A stretch of 42,345 bases of DNA from Cycloclasticus sp. symbiont of Poecilosclerida sp. M (GCA_002101225.1 LWTN01000234.1:1-42345); one strand, 5' to 3'; shown: positions 24,303 to 34,528, counted from the stretch's first letter. Numbers and translations are program-made. The notes: generated by a model from the sequence alone, not told the origin.

Positions 24303-27300
24303 ATGGTACGCAAAACACAGTTTGACAGTATTAAATGGATTAAGCCTGGCTTACAGTCACTGCTGAAGCAGGCTAATACGCAACTTGCCGAAATAGGAGA
24401 GCCCGGAGAAACAAGAAAGAGTTTAGAGAAATGCGCAATTATATTTAAAACGATTTCCAACAATCTTGAAGTTGCAAACGACGAAATCGGCTCTTTATTA
24501 TGCACCGAAATTGCAAGAGTCTCTGAATATGTGACTGAGAAAAAGCACGCTAAAAAACTCAGTGCGGTTAAAGAAAAAGCTGTTCAGGGGATAGTGATAG
24601 TGGGTGAGCACCTAGATAATCTAACGAGTGGTTTGGCCGTTAATGTAAAGAATATAGGCGAATATATTGATAGCCTACGAGCGTTACAGAGCAAGCCTCC
24701 TGTTGATAAATCGCTGCTATTTTCACCAGACTTATCAAACCTAGAAGGTTTCTTTAGGAGAGATATAAGTAATAAAAAGCTAGAAGAGTTTGCGAGTAAA
24801 AAAAGGGGTTCTTTTCAACGAAATTTGTTGGCTTGGTTTAAAAACACTGGACGTGAAGATGCTCTATTAGAGCTTGTTTATATAACAAAAACACTCAATG
24901 AGTTAGCAACTGTTGGTAATCTGAAATTATATTTCAAAGCCAGTTCAGCGATTATTGACGCCATTTATCAGAATATATTTACAGATGAGTCAGAGATAAA
25001 ACGCCTGGTCGGTCGAATCGATCGGCAAATGAAGTTAATAGCAGCGTTCGGCGAAGCGGCGGCTGCAAAAGCATTGCCTTTAGATGTCATTAGGCAAACT
25101 TTGTATTTTACGGCTCGACTGCCATCAGATGATTCCTATATCACAGAACTACAGAAAACCTATCAATTAAAATCATTGCTGCTGATGCCAGAAGATTCAG
25201 GCAAAAGTGTTCACTCAATAGAAGCATTAAGCTCAATCGCTACGACGGTTAGAGAGGAATTTAGAACGATACGGGCGTGGCTAGAGAATATTGTAGAAAC
25301 AGAGAAACCGACTACAGATGAAATAGACAAATTTATAAAGCAAGCCGAAATATGGACAGAAACGCTTTCGTTTGTTGGAGAAAAAGAGTTATCGAAGGAT
25401 ATTTCAGATTTTGTTAGACAATTAGCATTTTGTATTTATGGTGCTGTCGCTCCAAACGACGAGCAGCTTGTAGATATAGCAGAGGGCTGGATAAAAATAG
25501 ATAAGTCGCTCATAGGTATTGAGGGGTCAGTAGCACAAGAGCGAGCTAAAGGTGAGTTAGACGAGGGGAGAGAATCTGCTGATATTCATGAAAAATCACC
25601 TATAGCCGTAACAGCACAAGCAACGTTGGACGAGATTACGAAAATTAAAGAAATCGTAAGCTCAGATATGGCAACAAATTCAACAATAGAAAGTTGGGAT
25701 GAAATCAAAGGTCTAATTCAACCAATCCAGGCTGCGTGTAACTTTATTAATTTAGAAAAACTGTCTACTTTAGTTGCAAGTTTGGGGGGGTACATAACTG
25801 CGGTTAAGGGTGTTGATAATTACCAAGTTAGAGCAAAAGAAGCCGCTGCTATTGGAGATATTATTTCCACAACGGAATATTTGTTAGAAGATGTTGTTGA
25901 TGGCATGACGGTGGATCATTTGGATATTAGCCTTGCAAAAGAAGCGGCTACATATTTGGAAAACATCGCAGAAAATGGGCAAGAGGCAGAAGAAGAGGCA
26001 GATGAAACCAGTAAGGGTATTGTTGAATCAAACATAGATGTGAAGTTGGATTTTACATTTGATACTGACGAAGAAGACGAAGAGATTCTCGGTATCTTCA
26101 TAGAAGAAGCACGAGGTATATGTGTTGAGGCGGATTTATACTTAGCACGATGGAAAGGTGCTTTAGACAATCAAGAAGCTTTAAGAGATTTTAGGCGTTG
26201 TTTCCATACGTTGAAAGGTAGCGGTCGTTTAGCAAAGGTCGAGTTTTTGTCGGAAACAGCGTGGGCTATTGAAGATATGCTCAACCGTGTGATTGACGCT
26301 ACGATTTTACCAAATTCAGCTTTAATGCAATTGACAAGTCACGTCACTACCTGTTTGCCAGAGTGGGTTGAAAGCATATCTAGCAAGCGCCCATCTCTTA
26401 CAGATATGAGCGATATTATTGGTGCAGCAGAAAAAATAAAAAATGGAGATAAAGCAGATATATCATTTATCCTCGAAACAAGGCAGCAGAGTCAACAAGA
26501 AAACGGATTTGATGCACAATGGTACGAAATATTTTCTAAGGAAACAGAGAGTCATTTACTAACCATACAAAACTTCATATCAGAAAATAAGGCGTCAGAG
26601 AAGATTTATGTAAGTGAAGATTTATATAGAGCGACGCATACGCTCAATGGCTGTTCCGCTATGTCACAAGTATCTGAAATAGAGGAATTAAGTGGCACGG
26701 TGGGTGAATACTTAAGAGAATTGTATGATCTTAACTTACCGGGTGATCAGGATTTATTAATCATTCTTGACGAGTTCTTAAAAACCACAAGGCAACAAGT
26801 AGTCTCGCTAGGCGCAGCATTTGTTCCAATGCCAAACCATGTTGATTTGCATGCTAAGGTTCAACGGTTATCAGCTGAGTTACATCAGTCTGTTATAGAG
26901 TCAGTGCAAGAAGAAGTTGAAGTTGCTGCAGAGGAATTGCTGTCAGAGGATGCGGCATCGTTAAATGTAATTGATGGTGAAATCGATATCGTCGAAGAAG
27001 CATCAGAAATAAGTTTATCCTTGGAGGAACTTGAATCTAAGGAAGAAGAACAGACGGAACCCGCTAATGCAGCACCTGAAAACGTAGCTAATATAGCCGA
27101 AAATGAAATTGAAGAGATTACAGTAGAAGCTGTTAAAGACGTAGAGACAGAAAGCATAAAGGAATATTCAACAGCTATTCATTTGGAGGTTGAAGAGCCG
27201 AAGCTGAAATTAGGCGAGGACGATTTTGCTAGCACATTGAGCAATGACGACGATGAAATGCAAGTTGTGTTCGTTGGAGAAGGCTTGGAGCTATTAGATG

Positions 27301-29618
27301 AACTGACAAGCAATCTACAACAATGGATCTCTGACCTAGATAACTTCAGTTATCAGGAGAGCTGTCTACACATATTACATACACTGAAGGGGAGCTCCCA
27401 AATTGTGGAGCTGGGCGCCTTTAGTGATGTTACGCATGCGATTGAGACACGCCTCGAAAACATTGTGAAGAGCGATGATGATAAAAACTCAGCGCTCTTT
27501 CAGCAAATACAGTTAGTGATAGATGCATTGCTTGTAGGATTGCAATCAGACGATTCGGCAGTAAGGGAAGATGCTTATTTCTATTCGTTACTAGAGCAAC
27601 TAGATGCGATTGATACAAAAAAATTAAATGCGGACGGAGCCGCTAAAGACAGAAAAGTAAAAACTGAAACAACGCAGGAATTACCCGTAACCCCAATTAC
27701 TCCAGCGAAAGAAAACGCAATTGTTTTACCCTTCGAAGTACCCGATAAGACGACTAAGGGAAAAGCGAAAATAGCTGCAAAAGCTAGTGTAACTGACAAA
27801 ACAGTTAAAATTTCAGATGCGTTACTCGATAGGCTGATATCTGATGTGGGTGAGGTTAATGTATTGCTTGGACAAATCACACAAAAGAATAAAGAGCGGC
27901 AAACTCAGCTAAGCGAACTAGATTTAACCATTGACCGTTTACGAAAACAGCTACGAAAGCTTGAAATTGAGACTGAAGCACAAGTGCTGTTCAAGTTAGA
28001 TAAGTCTGAAGAAGAGTCAGGCTTTGATCCGTTAGAACTTGATAGATACTCGGAAATACAACATTTATCACGTTCATTGTTAGAGAGTATTTCTGATTTA
28101 GGGGATATTAAACAAAATTTATTGCAGACTGATGAGGCAATAGAAGAGCTATTGCGCGGTCAAAATTTGTTAACAGATGTGCTAATGGAAGATTTGCTAC
28201 GAACTCGTATGATTTCTTTCTCTAAGTATTCTCCTAGGTTTGAGCGCCTTATTAGGCAGGTAAGCTTGGATCTTGGGAAACCTACAAATTTAGTTGTGGA
28301 AGGCGGTGAGGTTGAAATTGACAGCTCAATTTTGGCTATTCTACAAACATCGATAGAGCATATGCTAAGAAACTCTCTAGCACATGGCATAGAAACAACA
28401 GAAAAGAGGGTTGAACACTCCAAAGATAAAACGGCGAAAATAACCATACATTTGACGAGAGAAGGGTCAGAAATTCACTTGTCCATATCTGATGATGGGC
28501 ATGGGGTAGATTTAGGCAAAGTAAAGAAAAAAGCAAATACATTGGGCTGGATGGATAAGGATAGATCTTATAGCGACGAAGAGTTACTTCAGTTTATTTT
28601 AAGGCCAGGGTTTACCACAGCAACCGATGTGTCAAAGTTATCTGGCAGGGGAATTGGCATGGATGTTGTAAGCGAAGACGTGCATAGTATTGGTGGTGTA
28701 CTTAGCATCGCAAACGATCCAGGTAAGGGCGTTTCATTTCACCTAGTGTTCCCCTATACCATGGCGATTAACCTCGCTTTAATGGTTAAAGCAAAGCAAG
28801 AACTTTATGCTATACCAAACAATTTCATCGCGAATATTATTCGGGTTGAAAAGACTGTGGTTATGGACGTGATGAAACAGAAGATTCCGATCTTACGTTA
28901 CGAAGGGAAAGGCTACCCAATAAGTGACTTAGCCAGTTTGATTGGTCATGAAAAAGGGGATTACTTAGAAAGTAGCAGTAAATTATTTAACGTTATTTTG
29001 GTTGAATCGCGTCAACAACGTTACGCAATATTAGTAGACCAAATTATAGGCAATAAAGAGGTTGTGGTTAAACCACTTGGTGTTCATATGTCGATGATAC
29101 CTTGGCTATCCGGTTCAACTGTAACCAATGATGGTGATATTGTTATGATTTTAGATTTGCCTGCATTAGCTTTACTCGGGGCACCAAATGCTACTGTGAT
29201 AAAAGAGCAGTTGCAAATTAAGAAAGAAGAAATTGAAAAACCGATTGTCATGGTGGTGGATGATTCCATTACCTTTAGAAAGGTGGCAACGAGGTTATTA
29301 GAGCGACAAGGCTATGAAGTTGTAGCTGTGCACGATGGGATAGAAGCCATCGAGAAACTGGGTAGCGTAACGCCAGACTTATTCTTACTCGACGTCGAAA
29401 TGCCACGCATGGATGGTTTTGAGCTGTCTAGACATATTAGAAGTACAGAAGAGATTGCAGATAAACCCATTGTGATGGTGACATCAAGAACGGGGCAAAA
29501 ACATAGAGATTATTCCAAAAAATTGGGCGTGAATGAACACTTTGGTAAGCCGTTCGATAAAAATGAATTATTAAGAAGTATTAATAGGCTAGTTGAGGGT
29601 CAAGATGCCGGAAGTTAA
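24303..29618 (+). CDS. chpA: Chemotaxis-like histidine kinase ChpA, multi-HPt hybrid
   Basis: A 1771-residue CheA-type kinase. The N-terminal 560 residues are mostly helical and FimL/PilL-like, without an HPt motif that I can see. HPt-type domains follow at H635 (H-T-L-K-G-S), H779 (H-T-L-N-G-C) and H1026 (H-T-L-K-G-S). A linker, a dimerisation coil (about 1175-1290), an HATPase with N-S-L-A-H-G-I-E and S-G-R-G-I-G-M-D-V-V, a CheW-like region (about 1480-1620) and a C-terminal receiver with D1697 (L-D-V-E-M-P-R) follow. At H779 the usual Lys is Asn. P. aeruginosa ChpA is much longer with more phosphotransfer domains. Its partners are PilI, PilJ, PilG, PilH and the ChpC-like gene that overlaps its end. 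Confidence 0.9.
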   Translation: MVRKTQFDSIKWIKPGLQSLLKQANTQLAEIGEPGETRKSLEKCAIIFKTISNNLEVANDEIGSLLCTEIARVSEYVTEKKHAKKLSAVKEKAVQGIVIVGEHLDNLTSGLAVNVKNIGEYIDSLRALQSKPPVDKSLLFSPDLSNLEGFFRRDISNKKLEEFASKKRGSFQRNLLAWFKNTGREDALLELVYITKTLNELATVGNLKLYFKASSAIIDAIYQNIFTDESEIKRLVGRIDRQMKLIAAFGEAAAAKALPLDVIRQTLYFTARLPSDDSYITELQKTYQLKSLLLMPEDSGKSVHSIEALSSIATTVREEFRTIRAWLENIVETEKPTTDEIDKFIKQAEIWTETLSFVGEKELSKDISDFVRQLAFCIYGAVAPNDEQLVDIAEGWIKIDKSLIGIEGSVAQERAKGELDEGRESADIHEKSPIAVTAQATLDEITKIKEIVSSDMATNSTIESWDEIKGLIQPIQAACNFINLEKLSTLVASLGGYITAVKGVDNYQVRAKEAAAIGDIISTTEYLLEDVVDGMTVDHLDISLAKEAATYLENIAENGQEAEEEADETSKGIVESNIDVKLDFTFDTDEEDEEILGIFIEEARGICVEADLYLARWKGALDNQEALRDFRRCFHTLKGSGRLAKVEFLSETAWAIEDMLNRVIDATILPNSALMQLTSHVTTCLPEWVESISSKRPSLTDMSDIIGAAEKIKNGDKADISFILETRQQSQQENGFDAQWYEIFSKETESHLLTIQNFISENKASEKIYVSEDLYRATHTLNGCSAMSQVSEIEELSGTVGEYLRELYDLNLPGDQDLLIILDEFLKTTRQQVVSLGAAFVPMPNHVDLHAKVQRLSAELHQSVIESVQEEVEVAAEELLSEDAASLNVIDGEIDIVEEASEISLSLEELESKEEEQTEPANAAPENVANIAENEIEEITVEAVKDVETESIKEYSTAIHLEVEEPKLKLGEDDFASTLSNDDDEMQVVFVGEGLELLDELTSNLQQWISDLDNFSYQESCLHILHTLKGSSQIVELGAFSDVTHAIETRLENIVKSDDDKNSALFQQIQLVIDALLVGLQSDDSAVREDAYFYSLLEQLDAIDTKKLNADGAAKDRKVKTETTQELPVTPITPAKENAIVLPFEVPDKTTKGKAKIAAKASVTDKTVKISDALLDRLISDVGEVNVLLGQITQKNKERQTQLSELDLTIDRLRKQLRKLEIETEAQVLFKLDKSEEESGFDPLELDRYSEIQHLSRSLLESISDLGDIKQNLLQTDEAIEELLRGQNLLTDVLMEDLLRTRMISFSKYSPRFERLIRQVSLDLGKPTNLVVEGGEVEIDSSILAILQTSIEHMLRNSLAHGIETTEKRVEHSKDKTAKITIHLTREGSEIHLSISDDGHGVDLGKVKKKANTLGWMDKDRSYSDEELLQFILRPGFTTATDVSKLSGRGIGMDVVSEDVHSIGGVLSIANDPGKGVSFHLVFPYTMAINLALMVKAKQELYAIPNNFIANIIRVEKTVVMDVMKQKIPILRYEGKGYPISDLASLIGHEKGDYLESSSKLFNVILVESRQQRYAILVDQIIGNKEVVVKPLGVHMSMIPWLSGSTVTNDGDIVMILDLPALALLGAPNATVIKEQLQIKKEEIEKPIVMVVDDSITFRKVATRLLERQGYEVVAVHDGIEAIEKLGSVTPDLFLLDVEMPRMDGFELSRHIRSTEEIADKPIVMVTSRTGQKHRDYSKKLGVNEHFGKPFDKNELLRSINRLVEGQDAGS

Positions 29619-30054
29619 ACAAGTCAGGTCGGTTATGCTTCCTTTAAAGGATGCGACATTGCTTTTGCCTCACTCAGCACTCGCAGAAATTGTTCCTGAA
29701 AGGGAGATAACAGGTTTAAAGAATTCGGCAAAATGGGTCGCTGGCACCGTGAGCTGGAATAATGGAACGATACCTTTAGTGCTAATGGAGCAAGCATTAG
29801 GGCTTGAAAACTCAAAGGTAACGTCAAAGCATAGACTTATTATCGTACGTTGCTTAGGAGAGGCCCATGGATACAGATATTTAGCGATTAGGACTACAGG
29901 CGTACCGAAGTTGATTCAAGCAAGCGATGAGAGTGTAAAGATTGAAAAGAAGAATGAGTTGAAATCGGAGTTCGTCTCATTTAGTTGTGATGTTAATGGA
30001 CAGCTTGCCTTTATCCCCAATATGGAAAAAATTGAAGCGAAAGTTGTAAGTTAA
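29605..30054 (+). CDS. chpC: CheW-like adaptor ChpC
   Basis: A 149-residue CheW-domain protein (V-M-L-P-L-K-D-A-T-L-L-L-P, then G-T-V-S-W-N-N-G-T-I-P-L-V). ATG 29605 overlaps the last 14 bases of chpA; an alternative TTG at 29593 is not preferred. In P. aeruginosa, chpB (methylesterase) stands between chpA and chpC; here it is absent. It may link a second receptor to ChpA. It ends 13 bp before the convergent purC. Confidence 0.82.
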   Translation: MPEVKQVRSVMLPLKDATLLLPHSALAEIVPEREITGLKNSAKWVAGTVSWNNGTIPLVLMEQALGLENSKVTSKHRLIIVRCLGEAHGYRYLAIRTTGVPKLIQASDESVKIEKKNELKSEFVSFSCDVNGQLAFIPNMEKIEAKVVS

Positions 30055-30067
30055 CAAACGATTGTTA

Positions 30068-30961
30068 TCAGGGGCTGGTTAGTCTGTTTTGTACCGCCTT
30101 ATATTTTTCAGCTGTTTTTCGAGCAACATCTGTACTCAAAGTAGGGCCTGGAGAGGTTTTGTCCCAATCGAGAGTTTCTAGGTAATCACGAACAATTTGC
30201 TTGTCAAAACTTGCGGGGCTTGTGCCTACTTGATAAGCACTAGCATCCCAAAAACGTGATGAATCTGGTGTTAAAACCTCATCAATCAGGTGCAGAGTAC
30301 CTTCGTCGTCTAAGCCATACTCAAATTTTGTGTCCGCAATAATAATGCCCCGCTGTAAGGCAAATTCAGCTGCTGTGTTGTAAAGCAATAGGCTTATATC
30401 GCGCACTTGTTCAGCTAAATCTTTCCCTAATAGCCCGACTGTTTCTTCAAACGAAATATTCTCATCGTGGTCACCAACAGCGGCTTTTGTTGAAGGGGTG
30501 TAGATTGCAGCAGGTAACTTTGAAGCCTGTTGGAGATTGGTAGCTAATTCAATGCCGGAAACCTGGCCAGACTTTTGGTAGTCTTTCCAGCCAGAGCCAA
30601 TTAAGTAACCACGTACAATCGCTTCGATAGGCAAAGGTTTAAGTTTTTTAACAACAATACCCCTTTTCTCAAGGCGCTCACAATCTTCCGTGCTATCTAA
30701 AACATCTTGTAGGCCCAAAGTTGATACTTGATTAGGAATTAAATGGGAGAGTTTATTAAACCAAAACTCAGATACTTCATTTAAAACGACACCCTTACCT
30801 GGTATTGGGTCAGGTAATACAACGTCGAAAGCTGACAGTCGATCAGTGGTGACAATCAACATATGCTTATCATCAATATCGTAAATATCACGCACCTTAC
30901 CTTTGTGAAGTAAGGGAAGCGATGAGATGTTAGCATTGAGCAATGAAATAGGAGCAGTCAT
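30068..30961 (-). CDS. purC: Phosphoribosylaminoimidazole-succinocarboxamide synthase PurC
   Basis: A 297-residue SAICAR synthase of the longer (yeast ADE1-like) type, which adds aspartate to CAIR in purine synthesis using ATP. Key motifs are the ATP-binding G-K-V-R-D-I-Y, the T-D-R-L-S-A-F-D segment, E-A-I-V-R-G-Y-L and I-I-A-D-T-K-F-E-Y-G. All are present. It is transcribed leftward, alone, and divergent from djlA. Confidence 0.95.
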   Translation of the reverse strand: MTAPISLLNANISSLPLLHKGKVRDIYDIDDKHMLIVTTDRLSAFDVVLPDPIPGKGVVLNEVSEFWFNKLSHLIPNQVSTLGLQDVLDSTEDCERLEKRGIVVKKLKPLPIEAIVRGYLIGSGWKDYQKSGQVSGIELATNLQQASKLPAAIYTPSTKAAVGDHDENISFEETVGLLGKDLAEQVRDISLLLYNTAAEFALQRGIIIADTKFEYGLDDEGTLHLIDEVLTPDSSRFWDASAYQVGTSPASFDKQIVRDYLETLDWDKTSPGPTLSTDVARKTAEKYKAVQNRLTSP

Positions 30962-31034
30962 TATTTTCTTCTTTATTAAAAAGGGGCAATGATGTAAGTT
31001 TGTCAGCTATTTTGCAAGTAAAAGGTACAAATTG

Positions 31035-31808
31035 ATGGGAATGGCAGGAAAGATTCTAGGTGGCGCGTTTGGTTATATGCTATTCGGATTTTTTGGCGCG
31101 CTAATTGGAATTTATATTGGACATAAATTCGATTCGGGATTAGCGCAAAATCCATTTGACCCAGAGCGACAGCAGCGCGTTAGGAAAGTATTTTTTAGTA
31201 CAACCTTCTCGGTTATGGGACATTTGGCCAAAGCCGATGGCAAAGTTTCTGAAGAAGAAATTAGCATGGCCAAAGCCGTGATGGAGCGTATGGAATTATC
31301 CGCTGATATGCGTAAAGAAGCGATTGCGGAATTCAATAAAGGCAAACAAAAAGGTTTTGATTTAGATGCAGTTCTAACTGAATTTAAACAAGAATGCCAA
31401 AGAAACAAAAACCTAGTCCGCATGTTTATTGAGGTGCAACTCCAAGCCGCCTATGCAGATGGTACGCTGCACCTTGCAGAGGACGAAATTTTATTACACA
31501 TTTGTAATAGATTGGGCATCCCGAATTTTGCGTATGAGCAATTAAAAAGAATGATGGGGGCGGGACAAAGCCGGAGCCAACATCAAAAAACGGGAGCCAC
31601 TCTTCCAGAGGCGTATGGAATACTAGGTGTAAGTGACAGCGTCAGTGATGCGGATGTTAAAAGAGCGTATCGACGTTTAATAAGTCAGCACCACCCAGAT
31701 AAATTGGTCTCAAAGGGCTTACCTGAAGAGATGATGCAGATTGCAAAAGAAAAAACACAACAGATAACAGAAGCTTACGAAACAATCCGTACTGCTAGAA
31801 AAAACTAG
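31035..31808 (+). CDS. djlA: Membrane-anchored DnaJ-like co-chaperone DjlA
   Basis: A 257-residue protein. An N-terminal glycine-rich membrane helix (about 5-30) anchors it, a TerB-like domain (about 50-165, K-A-D-G-K-V-S-E-E-E) occupies the middle, and a J domain with the H-P-D motif (H-H-P-D-K) closes the C-terminus. J domains stimulate DnaK ATPase; DjlA is tied to envelope stress in enterobacteria. ATG 31035 is preferred because AAAGG lies nine bases upstream; a TTG at 31032 is also possible. Confidence 0.93.
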   Translation: MGMAGKILGGAFGYMLFGFFGALIGIYIGHKFDSGLAQNPFDPERQQRVRKVFFSTTFSVMGHLAKADGKVSEEEISMAKAVMERMELSADMRKEAIAEFNKGKQKGFDLDAVLTEFKQECQRNKNLVRMFIEVQLQAAYADGTLHLAEDEILLHICNRLGIPNFAYEQLKRMMGAGQSRSQHQKTGATLPEAYGILGVSDSVSDADVKRAYRRLISQHHPDKLVSKGLPEEMMQIAKEKTQQITEAYETIRTARKN

Positions 31809-31850
31809 TTGTAGTTAGCGCGAAATAATAGAAAACTTATAGGAGTCCGT

Positions 31851-32333
31851 ATGCCATCGTTTGACGTTGTATCAGAAGTAGATAAGCATGAATTGGCCAA
31901 TGCCGTCGATCAAGCCAACCGTGAGGTTGGGACGCGTTTTGATTTTAAAGGCACTGATGCTAGGTATGAGGCGACTGCTACGGAGGTAACCTTGATAGGG
32001 GATTCGACCTTTCAGCTAGGTCAAATGCTCGATATCTTTCGTATCAAACTGTCTAGGCGAGGCGTTGATGTTGATTGCTTAGATGCACAACAGCCGGAGC
32101 GTTCAGGGATGAATGAAACACAGAAAGTCTTAATTAAGGAAGGCTTAGAAGGCGATGCGGCAAAGGAAATTGTTAAACTGATTAAAGACAAAAAGATCAA
32201 GGTTCAGGCTCAAATACAAAATGGGCAGGTTCGTGTAACGGGCAAAAAGAGAGATGAGCTGCAAGCCACTATGGCCGTATTAAAAAGTGAAAAGCTTGGC
32301 GCACCGCTGCAGTTTAAGAATTTCCGAGACTAA
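31851..32333 (+). CDS. yajQ: YajQ-family nucleotide-binding protein
   Basis: A 160-residue protein with the YajQ signature M-P-S-F-D-V-V-S-E-V and the G-T-R-F-D-F-K-G-T segment. It is two ferredoxin-like halves, and the V-T-G-K-K-R-D-E-L-Q segment is near the end. Members bind nucleotides; some bind cyclic di-GMP and act on transcription. AGGAG precedes the ATG. Its stop overlaps the convergent kinase gene by four bases. Confidence 0.94.
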   Translation: MPSFDVVSEVDKHELANAVDQANREVGTRFDFKGTDARYEATATEVTLIGDSTFQLGQMLDIFRIKLSRRGVDVDCLDAQQPERSGMNETQKVLIKEGLEGDAAKEIVKLIKDKKIKVQAQIQNGQVRVTGKKRDELQATMAVLKSEKLGAPLQFKNFRD

Positions 32334-33298
32334 GCCTTTTTAGATTTTAAAATTCTTTTCACTTGATGGTCGAAACCGAGCTCAAAAATTAAATCAGCTC
32401 GCTGTGGCAAATCATCAAGTTGAAAGCGAGTTAGGCGTTCGTAGTGGTCTATAAAGCGCTGTAGCTTCTTGTTTGTGGTCATTAAGTGCCGTTCTTTTTT
32501 ACCTTGTTTAATGAGTTTGTCTTCTTGCAGGCCGCGCCACTTTATAATGCTATCGAAACTCGGAATCTTTAAAAAGAGCAGACAATCAATTAAATCGAAT
32601 AGTTTTTTATAGTCTGCCTTTAAGTATTCGTTAACGGCACTTCGCCAGACGCACTCCCTATCTTCATTTTCTTCAAGCAAATTAACGGCCGTTTTAATGT
32701 CGATGTCTTTTTGTGGGTGGGCACCAACGCACCATCCCTCGAATAATAAGATGTCAATTTTACCTTGGACATTTGGCCAAGCATCTTTGGGCTGGCGTTC
32801 ATCCTTTCCCTTGTCGAATACAGGGTAAGCGAACAACGCACCTTCTTTAAGAGATTTGCACCGCTTAATTATTTGTATGCCTAGTTGTGTATCGTGTGTG
32901 CCTGGTACACCACGGGTTTTAAACAGCGGGTGAAGGTCTATTGCCATTTGCCCGCGCTGTTGCCGTGTTTTATAAATATCATCAATTGAGAGAATGGCCA
33001 CGTTTAAGCCGAATCCTTTTCGAAGGGTATAACTCAATAGCTCAGAGAGAGTAGATTTCCCGCTCCCTTGCGCGCCATTTATACCAACAACAAGCGTATC
33101 GTTTAAATGATGATGTTTGGTGTGTAGCCTGCGAGCGAGTGGGACATAAAGCGAACTTAAATAGGGCGTCAAACCCTCAGCAATAGCAAGCTTTTTGCAA
33201 ATAGTTGTAAATTCAGAGGATAGTTTGTCGGCCAAGTTAAAGTTTTCTTGGATCGTGTCTGCCGTTTGTTTGTAAGGCCAGAGTTGCATTAAACTCAA
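32330..33298 (-). CDS. P-loop kinase of the D-glycerate 3-kinase (GLYK/YggC-like) family
   Basis: A 322-residue kinase. The P-loop G-I-N-G-A-Q-G-S-G-K-S-T (about 73-84) is followed by S-I-D-D-I-Y-K-T-R (about 103) and a second-acid L-L-F-E-G-W-C-V-G (about 188). The pattern F-D-K-G-K-D-E-R and R-G-V-P-G-T-H-D is that of GLYK, which phosphorylates D-glycerate; bacterial relatives include YggC. The substrate is inferred by family. It runs tail to tail with yajQ and adjoins the DUF445 gene upstream without a gap. Confidence 0.8.
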   Translation of the reverse strand: MSLMQLWPYKQTADTIQENFNLADKLSSEFTTICKKLAIAEGLTPYLSSLYVPLARRLHTKHHHLNDTLVVGINGAQGSGKSTLSELLSYTLRKGFGLNVAILSIDDIYKTRQQRGQMAIDLHPLFKTRGVPGTHDTQLGIQIIKRCKSLKEGALFAYPVFDKGKDERQPKDAWPNVQGKIDILLFEGWCVGAHPQKDIDIKTAVNLLEENEDRECVWRSAVNEYLKADYKKLFDLIDCLLFLKIPSFDSIIKWRGLQEDKLIKQGKKERHLMTTNKKLQRFIDHYERLTRFQLDDLPQRADLIFELGFDHQVKRILKSKKA

Positions 33299-34012
33299 CT
33301 AAATTAAGCTGAAGCCTAGTCCAATTAAGCCACCAAATACGCCCCCCCAGATAACAAGCCAGCCTAAGTGTTTTTGAATCATGCCTTGGATAATTTGCTT
33401 AACTAGCTCGGGTGTTAATTCATCTAATCTCTTTGAAACGATATCTTCAATGTTGTTAACTAGGTCACCGCTAATTTGGCGCGCGTTAATGCCTTCGTGG
33501 ATGGCCTCTGTAAAAGCTTTACTGGTTGCCATTTCGGCTAGTGTGCGTCGAATTTTAAGGGAGAACGGTTCCTTTAAAGGTTCAAGTGCATCTGTTCCAC
33601 CGACCAGAGCAAGCATACTGCCAAAAGAGGATTCTGAAATCGCCTCGATCAAGTGTTGAAATAGCGTGTCGTAGTCAATCCGATCAAGTAAGGGCTCAAC
33701 ATTGAAAAGTTGTTGAGCCGAGTCTTCTTCCTGATGGAGGAAGCGTTCGATGTTTTCCTGTGTAAAAAACTGCTCCATAATCAGGCGTTTGATGCTGCGC
33801 TTAAACTCTTCAAAGTGCGCAGGGATAACGCCTGACCCATAGAGGAGCGGGACTTTTTCAAACAACATGTGGATAGCCAGCCAGTTGGTAATGGCGCCAG
33901 AAAGAGAAAACACGCCGATGGTCGTTATGTTTTCGCTATAGATTGGCGAATAGATGCTGCCAATAATAATAAAAATAGCAACTAGGTTAGTGATAGAGCT
34001 TTTGTTAAGCAC
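33299..34012 (-). CDS. DUF445 membrane protein
   Basis: A 237-residue protein with N-terminal hydrophobic segments (about 8-50) that include the family motif S-G-A-I-T-N-W-L-A-I-H-M-L-F-E-K-V-P, then a cytoplasmic helical part and a terminal transmembrane helix (about 218-236: L-V-I-W-G-G-V-F-G-G-L-I). DUF445 has no assigned function. It is likely co-transcribed with the downstream kinase gene, since their coordinates adjoin. Confidence 0.85.
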   Translation of the reverse strand: MLNKSSITNLVAIFIIIGSIYSPIYSENITTIGVFSLSGAITNWLAIHMLFEKVPLLYGSGVIPAHFEEFKRSIKRLIMEQFFTQENIERFLHQEEDSAQQLFNVEPLLDRIDYDTLFQHLIEAISESSFGSMLALVGGTDALEPLKEPFSLKIRRTLAEMATSKAFTEAIHEGINARQISGDLVNNIEDIVSKRLDELTPELVKQIIQGMIQKHLGWLVIWGGVFGGLIGLGFSLI

Positions 34013-34063
34013 GTTAAAGAATCCTTATGGTGAAGATAAAAAGTAAAAGTTTATTGCCCATCT

Positions 34064-34528
34064 TTAGCTAAACAAATAACGCCCACCACTGGCGACAGCG
34101 ATGATAGAAAGCCCTAGCAGTAAATTGACGCCAATGAGTAGCCTGGCTTGCGCCAGAAAATGAGCGGCATTACTCCAGTCCGCTTGTTCTACGGCCGCTG
34201 ATAAACGACGAGCTGGCCAGAAGAAAACGTAAATAAAGATTAGTGTCATGATGATTCCAACGCTAGTCATAATATGAATATGTCCAGCGACGAGCTCGAA
34301 GCCACCAAACTTGTTATAAACGAGCCAAAAGCCAGTTCCCAAGAGCATCACTACGCAGGCCCAAACCCAAGGAAAGAACTTAGAAAATACGTTTGACCAT
34401 AGAGCAAGCCTCTCTGGTGGTTCAAGCTGCATAGCGGCAATGGGCCGCAAAACCATATAAGCGAAGAACATACCGCCGACCCAAATAGCAGCGGAGAGTA
34501 CGTGTAAACTAAAGGCAACTGGAATCAT
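34064..34528 (-). CDS. CopD-like integral membrane protein
   Basis: A 154-residue protein of four transmembrane helices (about 3-25, 52-72, 80-102, 126-148). The first carries L-H-V-L-S-A-A-I-W-V-G-G-M-F-F, a motif of CopD/PcoD domain proteins. A conserved H-I-H lies in the third. Copper handling is suggested by the family but not shown; many small members are of unknown role. It ends 51 bp before the DUF445 gene, same strand. Confidence 0.75.
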   Translation of the reverse strand: MIPVAFSLHVLSAAIWVGGMFFAYMVLRPIAAMQLEPPERLALWSNVFSKFFPWVWACVVMLLGTGFWLVYNKFGGFELVAGHIHIMTSVGIIMTLIFIYVFFWPARRLSAAVEQADWSNAAHFLAQARLLIGVNLLLGLSIIAVASGGRYLFS

